Positions 7,963 to 15,153 of a stretch of DNA of 64,000 bases are shown piece by piece. How positions within the stretch are numbered: the stretch's first letter is position 1; each line of letters begins with the position of its first letter. A program made the translations under genes and the position numbers. The DNA comes from an uncultured Alistipes sp. (GTDB lineage Bacteria; Bacteroidota; Bacteroidia; Bacteroidales; Rikenellaceae), in contig CANASP010000010.1 in NCBI GenBank assembly GCA_947364365.1, positions 1-64,000 of the forward strand, in the 5' to 3' direction. Below the pieces are notes generated by a model. The model was not told the DNA's origin and ran no database searches. It was given only the letters and a program-made list of their open reading frames with translations.

Positions 7963-8040
7963 CGGGGCCGCGGCGGAGTGTTTCGCAGGGAGTGTTCCCG
8001 TAAGGCTTGTCTCCCGTGCAAGAAGCCCTACCCGAATGCC

Positions 8041-9513
8041 TTATTGTTGCAGCAGCCGGTCGATCGCCTCGCGCGCAGCCGGGTCGCCCGGCCGCGGCGC
8101 ATCGTCGTCGACCAGCCGTCCCCGGCGGTCGAAGAGCAGCAGATGGGGGATGCGGCGGTGGCAGATCTCCTTGAGAAACCGACTGTTGTCGGCGTTGAGC
8201 ACGCGATAGTTGATCCCGTCGTGACTTTGGGTGGCGTAGGTATCCATGGCCCGCAGCCACGCTTCCCGCTCGTCTCCGACGGCCAGGTAGACGAATGCCG
8301 CGTCGCGTCCGGCGTAGGCCTCGCGCAGGGCCCGGGCCGCCGGCATCTCGCCGCAGCAGGGCCCGCACCACGAAGCCCACAGATCCACATAGACCACTTT
8401 GCCGCGGAGCGCCTGCATGACATCGGCCAGGTCGTGGCGCCTCCCGTCGCTCTCTTCGAGTACGAGGTCCAACGTGTATCCGTTTTCGAGGTGCGGTTTC
8501 CCTACGATCATCTCCGGCGTGTGGCTTTCGTCGCCCGTCAGCGCCATGTAGATGCGGTTGCAACTGTCGGCCAGTGCCGGAGGGTAGCTGTGCCAGCCGC
8601 CGTCGTTCGATGCGATGCGTTCCAGAAGATGGCGCAGGGCTGCGGCGCGGGCCGCGCGGCACATCGACGTGTCGGCCGCCAGCCGGCGGCACAGCGCCGG
8701 GGAGATCTCTTGCGGTCGGGGTGCGTAGGCCATCCGTCGCGTGAGATGGTGTACCGAGGGGTAGTGCAGCAGCGAGTCTACGCCGAGGTCCGCCTCCCGA
8801 CGGCCGTTTTGCGGGCGTAGGCTGCGGCGCAGGTGGTCGGCATGCGGCGCGGGAAGCGCTCCAGACCGCTCCAGCGAGTCGATCCGCGCGGCGAAGTCGG
8901 TCAGGTAGGCATCGAGGATCGCTCCCAGCGAATCGAGGTCGGGACAGAGCCGCGCGTACCGCTCCAGCTGCTCGCGGGGCTTCGTGCTGCGTGCGGGGTC
9001 GTGGAGCATCTTCCACATGAACCGGTAGCGCGGGTAGGTGCAGACGGTCTTCAGGGAGTACCCCGTCGGTGCGTGGACCGCCCGCGCGTCCTCCTCGGCG
9101 AGGTTGTAGCGTCGCGTGCGGAGCTCCGAGAGCAGGCTGCGCAGGCGGGGACGTCCCGTCGCGGCATAGGTGAAGAGCACCGTATCGCCGCCCTCCAGCA
9201 GGTAATAGATGTCTTCGGCAGCCTGGTTGCGGTGCATGATCTCGGCGTAGCCGCCCCATGCGGGTACCGTGAGCGTGTCGCGGCCCGTGAGCGGGGGCGT
9301 GTAGTGGCGCAGCGCACCGGTCGAATCCACGAAGTCGACGGTCGTGGCGGGCCCCACCGTCATGTTGCTGCCGAAACGGGAGGTCGATAGCTGGTTGGGG
9401 CAATCCTCGAAGACGATCACGACGCGGGAGCGGTCGGCCGGCTCGGCTTGCCCTGCCGTGCCGCACGACGTGCTTACAGCCAGCACGCACAATCCGAGCA
9501 ACAGTTTTTTCAT
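8041..9513 (-). CDS. TlpA-like thiol-disulfide lipoprotein, large
   Basis: 490 residues. The signal peptide ends in a lipobox (LAVSTSCG), so it is likely lipid-anchored. The first 350 residues are an extracytoplasmic helical region without a recognised domain; the last 130 are a thioredoxin domain with VVYVDLWASWCGPCCGEM. The active site is C-G-P-C followed directly by a third Cys, and RIPHLLLFD is the cis-proline strand. Proteins built this way are abundant in Bacteroidota and act as periplasmic or surface disulfide reductases for unknown clients. The gene stands alone, with a -7 element at 9530-9537 and a G9 tract beyond it. Confidence 0.8.
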   Translation of the reverse strand: MKKLLLGLCVLAVSTSCGTAGQAEPADRSRVVIVFEDCPNQLSTSRFGSNMTVGPATTVDFVDSTGALRHYTPPLTGRDTLTVPAWGGYAEIMHRNQAAEDIYYLLEGGDTVLFTYAATGRPRLRSLLSELRTRRYNLAEEDARAVHAPTGYSLKTVCTYPRYRFMWKMLHDPARSTKPREQLERYARLCPDLDSLGAILDAYLTDFAARIDSLERSGALPAPHADHLRRSLRPQNGRREADLGVDSLLHYPSVHHLTRRMAYAPRPQEISPALCRRLAADTSMCRAARAAALRHLLERIASNDGGWHSYPPALADSCNRIYMALTGDESHTPEMIVGKPHLENGYTLDLVLEESDGRRHDLADVMQALRGKVVYVDLWASWCGPCCGEMPAARALREAYAGRDAAFVYLAVGDEREAWLRAMDTYATQSHDGINYRVLNADNSRFLKEICHRRIPHLLLFDRRGRLVDDDAPRPGDPAAREAIDRLLQQ

Positions 9514-9529
9514 GGTATCGGGTTTGGCG

Positions 9530-9562
9530 CAAAGTTAACCATAAATTCCGGTCGGGGGGGGG
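9530..9562 (-). promoter_or_regulatory. Promoter -7 element with a G9 homopolymer in the -33 region
   Basis: On the minus strand TAACTTTG (9530-9537) lies 16 bp before the start of the thioredoxin lipoprotein gene. A run of nine G (nine C on the transcribed-sense strand) at 9554-9562 occupies the position expected for the -33 element. Confidence 0.55.
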
Positions 9563-9585
9563 TAGCGCGATTTTCTGCGAAAAAT

Positions 9586-9616
9586 TTTGCGGTTTCATAT
9601 TTTAGAGTTATCTTTG
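9586..9616 (+). promoter_or_regulatory. Consensus promoter of the tRNA-Pro gene
   Basis: TTTG (9586-9589), exactly 19 bp, then TATCTTTG (9609-9616): the best consensus promoter in the window. Transcription should begin around 9620, some 25 nt ahead of the mature tRNA. Confidence 0.8.
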
Positions 9617-9645
9617 TGCGCTCTTAAGGTCATAAGGGCTTTGTT

Positions 9646-9720
9646 CGGGGTGTAGCGCAGTCCGGTTAGCGCGCCAGCTTCGGGAGTTGGAGGTCGCTGG
9701 TTCGAATCCAGTCTCCCCGA
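9646..9720 (+). tRNA. tRNA-Pro (anticodon CGG)
   Basis: A complete 75-nt cloverleaf. Acceptor strand 9646-9652 pairs with 66-72 (positions 9713-9719), with one U-U mismatch at pair 6-67. The D arm has AGTCCGGTTAG; the anticodon stem CCAGC/GTTGG encloses loop TTCGGGA, giving anticodon CGG with G37; the T arm has TTCGAAT between GCTGG and CCAGT. The discriminator base is A at 9720 and the CCA end is not encoded. It is monocistronic, with its own promoter and terminator. It reads CCG proline codons, which are favoured in this GC-rich genome. Confidence 0.95.
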
Positions 9721-9733
9721 CAAATTCAAGGAG

Positions 9734-9761
9734 AGTCTCTGCATCGGCAGAGACTTTTTTT
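9734..9761 (+). terminator. Terminator of the tRNA-Pro gene
   Basis: A perfect 9-bp stem (9734-9742 with 9747-9755) with a 4-nt loop and a run of seven T ending at 9761. Confidence 0.9.
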
Positions 9762-9764
9762 GTA

Positions 9765-9772
9765 TACCTTTG
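9765..9772 (+). promoter_or_regulatory. Promoter -7 element for the TPR/HTH regulator gene
   Basis: TACCTTTG matches TAnnTTTG and follows the tRNA terminator directly; the ATG is 14 bp further on. No -33 TTTG is visible because that position falls inside the terminator stem. Confidence 0.55.
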
Positions 9773-9786
9773 TCCCGGGGTTTTAT

Positions 9787-11505
9787 ATGAAGGGTTTCCG
9801 ATATAGCGTCGTTTTGCTCGTCGCCGTCCATCTGGCGGCGCTGGCGCTGCCGTCGTGCCGTCGCGGCGCCCTTCCCCTGGGATGCGGCGGGGTGGCGGAC
9901 ACTGCGTTGCTGTCGGCGCTTCCGGGTGCCGACATGACCATCTGGAGTCTCTATCGCGACCGTAGGGACGACGACCGGAGTGCGGCGATGGAGTATGCGC
10001 GCATCTTCCTGCGCGGAGTCGACTCCTCGGCCGTCCATCCCGCCGTCGCGGCCGTGGCCGACAGCCTGGCCGAGTGGTGCGAGGAGAAAATCTTCCGCTA
10101 CTCCGAGGCGATTCGCCTGCGCGAGCGGTCGCTGCGCATCTACGAAGCGCTCGGCTGTCCCGACCGGGTCGCCGCCACGCGTTACCGCCTGGCCAGCCTC
10201 AATTGCCGCAAGGGATTCTACGACCGGACGCTGCGCTATGCGACCGAGGCCCTCGAATATTTCGAGGCCGAGGCCGACACGGCGCAGATGCTCGAATGCT
10301 ACAACCTGCTGGGCATCGTCCACGAATATTGCCGCGATCACGACCGCGCGAGTCTCTATTTCCGCAAATACGCTGCGGGAGCCCGCGAGACAGGCGACAG
10401 CCTGGGGTTGCTCATGGCGCTCAACAACGCCGCAGTCTGGGAAAACAACGATGCGCGCGATACGCTCAAGGCCCGGCGGCTCATCGGCGAATCGATCCGT
10501 CTGTGTCGCGAGTTGACCGATACGACCTACCTCTTCTCCATGTACATGAATCTGGTCAACTCCTATCTGAGCACCTACCAGCCCAACGAGGCGGCCTCGC
10601 TACTGGCGCAGATCGAGCCGCTCGCGCGCGACGTGCGGCAGAAGGGGCTTTACTGGTACCAGAGGGGCGGCTACCATTTCTACCGGGGCGAATACGCGCA
10701 GAGCGTCGAGGCGCTCGACAAGGCGATCGGCTACTTCCGTCAGGGTGAGTTCGAGCGCAACGTCATGGGGTGTCTGTCGGTGCTCCATGCTGCCTACAGC
10801 CGGCTGGGCCGCTACGACAAGGCCTATGCCGCCATGGTCGACTACTACGCCCTCGACGACGCTCGTTCGCGCGAGGATGTCTATCTCAAGCTCTTCAAGA
10901 CGCAGAACGAGATGATTCTCCACCGTCAGCAGGCCGAGTGGACGCGCCGGCGCAACCGCGTTCTCTTCGCCGGCACGGCTGCGGCGTTCGTCGTGGTCGT
11001 CGCCCTGCTGCTGTTCTACCTGCGCTACCGCCGGCATCGTTACGAGGTCGACCGGCGCGAGCACGAGTTGCGCACCCAGCGCGAACTGATGGAGGTCAAG
11101 CGCATGCAGCATTACCAGACCGAACGCCTGGTCGCCACCGTGATCGAGCGGCTCGGCAAGCTCAACCTGCGCGTGCGCGAGCAGGGGCTGCGCCGGGAGA
11201 TCGCCGCCATCTGCAACGATCTGCGCAGCGCCAACGACGAACCCTTGTGGCGTGATGTCGAGACGTTCGCCCCCGAGTTCGGCAGCGACAACTTCGCACG
11301 TCTGCTGCGCGACTATCCCAACCTGACTGTCAACGAGCGGCGTCTGTGTGCGCTGCTCAACAAAAATCTCACGACCAAGGAGATCTCGATGATTACCAAA
11401 CAGTCGGTGCACAGCATCACCATCGCCCGCAGTCGCCTGCGTGGCAAGTTCGGCCTGACGAACAGCCCGATCAGTCTCTACGAATTTCTTTCGCGCTACA
11501 ATTGA
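9787..11505 (+). CDS. Membrane-spanning TPR regulator with C-terminal helix-turn-helix
   Basis: 572 residues. An N-terminal signal segment with a possible lipobox (LALPSC) is followed by about 340 residues of TPR-like helical repeats, including ATRYRLASLNCRKGFYDRTL and ECYNLLGIVHEYC. A membrane helix lies at about residues 394-413 (VLFAGTAAAFVVVVALLLFY), then an Arg-rich stop-transfer and a coiled coil. The last 65 residues look like a LuxR/GerE-type HTH: LTVNERRLCALLNKNLTTKE, then IARSRLRGKFGL. The layout puts the TPR sensor in the periplasm and the DNA-binding part in the cytoplasm, a one-component architecture common in Bacteroidota. Four phased TGTATA repeats lie just after it, before a lipoprotein gene, which may be its target. 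Confidence 0.75.
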   Translation: MKGFRYSVVLLVAVHLAALALPSCRRGALPLGCGGVADTALLSALPGADMTIWSLYRDRRDDDRSAAMEYARIFLRGVDSSAVHPAVAAVADSLAEWCEEKIFRYSEAIRLRERSLRIYEALGCPDRVAATRYRLASLNCRKGFYDRTLRYATEALEYFEAEADTAQMLECYNLLGIVHEYCRDHDRASLYFRKYAAGARETGDSLGLLMALNNAAVWENNDARDTLKARRLIGESIRLCRELTDTTYLFSMYMNLVNSYLSTYQPNEAASLLAQIEPLARDVRQKGLYWYQRGGYHFYRGEYAQSVEALDKAIGYFRQGEFERNVMGCLSVLHAAYSRLGRYDKAYAAMVDYYALDDARSREDVYLKLFKTQNEMILHRQQAEWTRRRNRVLFAGTAAAFVVVVALLLFYLRYRRHRYEVDRREHELRTQRELMEVKRMQHYQTERLVATVIERLGKLNLRVREQGLRREIAAICNDLRSANDEPLWRDVETFAPEFGSDNFARLLRDYPNLTVNERRLCALLNKNLTTKEISMITKQSVHSITIARSRLRGKFGLTNSPISLYEFLSRYN

Positions 11506-11543
11506 TCCTATTTCTGTCTGTCGGTCAGCGTGTTATATTCGGT

Positions 11544-11583
11544 TGTATAGCTATTGTATATCTTGCTGTATAGGTCGTGTATA
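11544..11583. promoter_or_regulatory. Phased TGTATA direct repeats, candidate operator
   Basis: TGTATA occurs four times at 11544, 11555, 11567 and 11578, at spacings of 11, 12 and 11 bp, about one helical turn. The array lies 39 bp after the regulator stop and 80 bp before the Ig-like lipoprotein start. The sequence from 11584 to 11662 has no consensus promoter. Confidence 0.55.
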
Positions 11584-11662
11584 GGCGCCGCATGCTCCGG
11601 TTTCGAAAATTTGGAGGTATTTTGCCCCTGGCGAAATCGCCGTAACCAATACTTCTTTTATT

Positions 11663-12928
11663 ATGAAACCGAAATTGTTAGTTTGCATGGCGCTCGCGGT
11701 CGCATTCGGCCTGACGGGTTGCGAAAAGGATCCGGTGGCCGTCGAGCGCGTCTCGCTCGACAAGACCGCGTTGACGCTGACGCGCGGCGAAAGCGGTCGG
11801 CTGGAGGCGACGGTCTTTCCCGACGATGCCGAGGATAAAACCGTCGTTTGGAGTTCGTCCGACGAAGCGGTCGTCACGGTCGACGATGGACTCGTCAAGG
11901 CCGTCGCTGTCGGTAAGGCCACCGTCACGGTCCGTGCGGGCCGGCTTTCGGCTTCGTGCGAGGTTACGGTCGAGGGTATTCCCGTGACTTCGGTTTCGCT
12001 CGATCGGACCGAGTGCCGTCTCAAGCCGGGCGAGCGGGTCACGCTCGTGGCGACGGTCGCGCCCGACGATGCCGACGACAAGACCGTGGTGTGGAGCTCG
12101 TCTGACGAGGCGGTCGCTTCGGTCGATGACGCGGGTGTCGTGACGGCGCTGGCCGAGGGCGATGCCGTCATCACGGCTCTCGCCGGCGGGGCGCAGGCTT
12201 CGTGCACGGTGCATGTGGCGCAGGAACAGCCTGTTGTAGGCGACTTCTTCTATTCCGACGGTACGTGGTCTGCCCAACTCGATGAGACCAAGGAACCCAT
12301 CGGTATCGTTTTCTATACGGGCGATCCTTCGGTTCACGACGTCACGCTGCGTCGCGACTATCCCGCGTGTACGCACGGTCTGGTCGTCTCGCTCGGCGAG
12401 GACTACGGCAGGTGGATGCTCCGGGCCTACAAGCATCTCGACTGGTATGTGAACCAGCAGATCGATCTGCTTACCTGCACGACGGGTACGGACGGCCTGG
12501 AACCCGACTATCTCAACAAGATCATGGGTTACAACAATACCCGGGTGATCGAGGCCTACAACGCCGACGAGGCAAATGCCGAGAAGCCGATCAGCGTGCT
12601 GGACGGCCTGTACGCCTACCGCGACGCCGTGCCCGCACCCGAGCAGACGAGCGATTGGTACGTGCCTTCGGCCAAGGAGCTGTCGCTGCTCTGCATCGGC
12701 GACTTCGACGAGAACATCTATTACACCTCGGAAAAGGATCTCACGCGTCGCGATCTCATTCAGGGACGTCTGGCCGAAGTGCAAGGCGCCGAGATTCAGG
12801 CCTTCTTCTACTGGTCGAGTTCCGAGCGCACGATGCAGACCGCCTTCTCGCTTTTCGCCGGTACGGGCAACACGAGCTACAGCTACAAGGACGGCAAGTT
12901 CTTCATCCGTTACGTGCTGGCGTTCTGA
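11663..12928 (+). CDS. Lipoprotein with two Ig-like (Big_2) domains and a DUF1566-like C-terminal domain
   Basis: 421 residues. The signal peptide ends FGLTGC, a lipobox. Two adjacent bacterial Ig-like group 2 domains follow (about residues 28-105 and 106-188). Both hold the same core, PDDAxDKTVVWSSSDEAV, so they come from an internal duplication of about 240 bp. The C-terminal part, about residues 195-421, includes WYVPSAKELSLLC and FYWSSSE, the pattern of DUF1566/Lcl-type domains found on surface proteins. It is probably exposed on the cell surface and binds glycans or proteins; there is no catalytic motif. It follows the TPR/HTH regulator and the TGTATA array, and ends at a strong terminator. 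Confidence 0.75.
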   Translation: MKPKLLVCMALAVAFGLTGCEKDPVAVERVSLDKTALTLTRGESGRLEATVFPDDAEDKTVVWSSSDEAVVTVDDGLVKAVAVGKATVTVRAGRLSASCEVTVEGIPVTSVSLDRTECRLKPGERVTLVATVAPDDADDKTVVWSSSDEAVASVDDAGVVTALAEGDAVITALAGGAQASCTVHVAQEQPVVGDFFYSDGTWSAQLDETKEPIGIVFYTGDPSVHDVTLRRDYPACTHGLVVSLGEDYGRWMLRAYKHLDWYVNQQIDLLTCTTGTDGLEPDYLNKIMGYNNTRVIEAYNADEANAEKPISVLDGLYAYRDAVPAPEQTSDWYVPSAKELSLLCIGDFDENIYYTSEKDLTRRDLIQGRLAEVQGAEIQAFFYWSSSERTMQTAFSLFAGTGNTSYSYKDGKFFIRYVLAF

Positions 12929-12949
12929 TCGCAGCGCTGCCGAAGTCAA

Positions 12950-12989
12950 ACGAGAAGCCGCAGGCATTTGCCTGCGGCTTCTCGTTTGG
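12950..12989. terminator. Long perfect hairpin terminator after the Ig-like lipoprotein gene
   Basis: A 19-bp perfect inverted repeat (12950-12968 with 12971-12989) with a 2-nt gap, ending in a short T run on the right and starting with AAA on the left. It sits between convergent genes and could serve both strands, although buk ends some 80 bp to its right. Confidence 0.8.
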
Positions 12990-13067
12990 TGCCCGGGTAG
13001 TTCGGATCGGCCGATCTGTTCTGCGTCCGTTTCCGTCGCCGTTGCGGGGCCGGTCCGACCCTGTGTG

Positions 13068-14135
13068 CTACTTGTATTGCTGCGGCTCCATGTTGCCGCG
13101 CAGCACCTCCAGCGCGTTGAGCGCGAGTGCTTCCAGCTCGTCCTCGCCCGGATATACCTCGATCGGCGCGATGAACGTACAGTGGCTGCGGATGTAGTCG
13201 GTCACGTAGGCGCTGTGCGCGATGCCGCCCGTGAGCAGGATGGCGTCCACCTTGCCCGAGAGCCCTGCGGCCAGCGACCCGATCTGCTTGGCGATGTTGT
13301 AGCACATCGCCTCCAGCATCTTCGTCGCCCGCTGGTCGCCCGCCTCGATACGCTGCACCACCTCCATGACGGAGTTGGTTCCCAGGTAGGCCACCAGACC
13401 GCCCTTGCTCGAAACGTACTTGAGCAGCTCCTCGCGCGTGTACTGGCCCGAGAAGCACACCTTGATCAGTTCGCTCGACGGGAGACTTCCCACCCGGTCG
13501 GGGGCGAAAGGTCCGTCGCCGTCCAGCGCGTTGTTCACGTCGACGATCCGCCCCTGCCTGTGCGCAGCGACCGATATGCCGCCGCCCATGTGCACGATGA
13601 TGAAGTTCGAACGGTCGTAGCTCACCCCCTTCAGCCGGCAGTGGCGCCGGGCGATGGCCCGGTGGTTGAGCGCGTGGAAGATCGGGCGGCGCGTGCACAT
13701 CGGCATGCCCGTCATGCGGGCCGCGTCCTCCAGCTCGTCCACGACGGGCGGATCGGCGATGTAGGCCTTGATGCCCGCCGAGTGGGCGAGCTGTTCGGCC
13801 AGCAGGCCGCCGAGGTTGCAGGCGTGCCGCATCTGCGCGTGGCGCAGGTCGTACTTCATCTGCGAATTGACTTCGTAGACGCCGCCCGGCACGGGACGGA
13901 TCAGGCCGCCGCGGCCGATCACGGCGTCGAGCTGCTTCAGCTCGAAACCGTTGTCGCGCAGCGCGTCGAGGATCAGCCCGCGTCGCCAGTCGAGCTGGTC
14001 GATGGGATCCTTGAAGGGTGCGACCTCTTCGAGCGTGTGGTGCAGGTTGAGTTCCAGCAGCGGACGTTCGTCTTCGTAAAGAGCGAGTTTCGTCGATGTC
14101 GAGCCGGGATTGATTGCCAGGATCTTGTAACTCAT
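13068..14135 (-). CDS. buk: Butyrate kinase
   Basis: 355 residues of the acetokinase family, butyrate branch. KILAINPGSTSTKLALYEDE at the N-terminus is the phosphate-binding strand with the Buk form NPGSTSTK. Further blocks are VIGRGGLIRPVPGGVYEVN, FIIVHMGGGISVAAHRQGR and LSGKVDAILLTGGIAHSAYV. It transfers the phosphoryl group from butyryl (or isobutyryl/branched) phosphate to ADP, making ATP. The partner enzyme, phosphotransbutyrylase, is encoded just upstream on the same strand. The 90-bp gap between them holds a terminator, so buk should be expressed less than ptb. The start at 14135 opens on the conserved motif. Confidence 0.95.
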   Translation of the reverse strand: MSYKILAINPGSTSTKLALYEDERPLLELNLHHTLEEVAPFKDPIDQLDWRRGLILDALRDNGFELKQLDAVIGRGGLIRPVPGGVYEVNSQMKYDLRHAQMRHACNLGGLLAEQLAHSAGIKAYIADPPVVDELEDAARMTGMPMCTRRPIFHALNHRAIARRHCRLKGVSYDRSNFIIVHMGGGISVAAHRQGRIVDVNNALDGDGPFAPDRVGSLPSSELIKVCFSGQYTREELLKYVSSKGGLVAYLGTNSVMEVVQRIEAGDQRATKMLEAMCYNIAKQIGSLAAGLSGKVDAILLTGGIAHSAYVTDYIRSHCTFIAPIEVYPGEDELEALALNALEVLRGNMEPQQYK

Positions 14136-14176
14136 GATGGGTTGTTCTCGGTTCGGTGGAGTGGGGTTCTTCCCCT

Positions 14177-14212
14177 AAAAAAAAGTCCGCCCCGCGCAAT
14201 GGCGGGACGGAC
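14177..14212 (-). terminator. Intrinsic terminator between ptb and buk
   Basis: On the minus strand an 11-bp stem with one mismatch (14185-14195 with 14202-14212) is followed by eight T. It lies 14 bp past the ptb stop and about 40 bp before the buk start, so it should attenuate or separate buk expression. Confidence 0.8.
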
Positions 14213-14225
14213 GGGTCACAGCGGA

Positions 14226-15131
14226 TTATTTGGCTGCAAGGCAGGCCAGTGCGATCGAGAAGAGCTTCGTCTTGCTCGAATCGCCGCGCGAGGTGAGCAC
14301 GCAGGGGACCTTCGTACCCATGACCATCGCTGCCAGCTCGCCGCCGCAGAGGTGCGTCGTCGACTTGAAGAAGACGTTGGCCGACTCCAGGTTGGGGAAG
14401 AGCAGGCAGTCGGGATCGCCGGCTACCGACGAGCCCTTGACCTTCTTGTGCTCGGCGACCTCCTTGTAGAGCGCCACGTCGAGCGACAGCGGACCGTCGA
14501 CGACGACGTTGCCCAGCTGCCCGCGGTCGGCCATCTTGGCCAGCAGCGCCCCTTCGGTCGACGAGACGACGTTGGGCAGCAGCTGCTCCGACGGTGCGAT
14601 GCAGGCGATCTTGGGCGTGGCGATGCCCAGCAGCTTAGCCGTCTGCGCGAGGTAGCCGATCTGCTTCATCTTCTGCTTGAAGTCGGGCAGCGGAATCACC
14701 GCCACGTCCGAGATCACCAGCAGCTTGTGGTAGCACGGCATCTCGACGATCGACACGTGGCTCAGCACGCCCTTCGGGGGGAACAGGCCCGCCTCCTTGT
14801 TGAGGATGCCGCGCATGTACTTGTCGGTCGATACGAGGCCCTTCATCAGCACGTCGGCGTTGCCCGCCACGACCGATGCCACGGCCAGCTGCACGCACTT
14901 GGTGTCGTTCTTCTCGTCGACGATGTTGAATGCCTTGATGTCCAGATCGTTCTCGGCGCATACCTGCTCGATCACGGCCTTGTCGCCGTAGAGCGTGGGC
15001 TCTACCAGCCCCTCTTTGTAGGCGTCGTAAACGGCGGCCAGCGTGTGCGAATCCTGACCGTAGGCCACGGCCAGACGCTTTTTACCCTTCTTTCTCGCCT
15101 CCTCGACGATTTCCGTAAGATGTTGGATCAT
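14226..15131 (-). CDS. ptb: Phosphate butyryltransferase (bifunctional-type phosphotransacylase)
   Basis: 301 residues of the phosphate acetyl/butyryl transferase family. Recognisable blocks are RLAVAYGQDSHTL, ADVLMKGLVSTDKYMRGIL (the ADVLMKG signature), SHVSIVEMPCYHKLLVISDV, VDGPLSLDVAL and AGDPDCLLFPNLESANVF. It converts acyl-CoA and phosphate to acyl phosphate and CoA, giving butyrate kinase its substrate. It starts 22 bp after the acetate kinase stop, and no phosphotransacetylase of the Pta type is seen in this window, so it may also supply acetyl phosphate. That last point is inference. Confidence 0.93.
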   Translation of the reverse strand: MIQHLTEIVEEARKKGKKRLAVAYGQDSHTLAAVYDAYKEGLVEPTLYGDKAVIEQVCAENDLDIKAFNIVDEKNDTKCVQLAVASVVAGNADVLMKGLVSTDKYMRGILNKEAGLFPPKGVLSHVSIVEMPCYHKLLVISDVAVIPLPDFKQKMKQIGYLAQTAKLLGIATPKIACIAPSEQLLPNVVSSTEGALLAKMADRGQLGNVVVDGPLSLDVALYKEVAEHKKVKGSSVAGDPDCLLFPNLESANVFFKSTTHLCGGELAAMVMGTKVPCVLTSRGDSSKTKLFSIALACLAAK

Positions 15132-15153
15132 GATTTTCAGTATGTTTTTTGGA

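Noticed and set aside
9646-9720. tRNA-Pro as an integration site of a mobile element
   Set aside because: No partial tRNA copy, integrase gene or mobile-element gene was found on either side.
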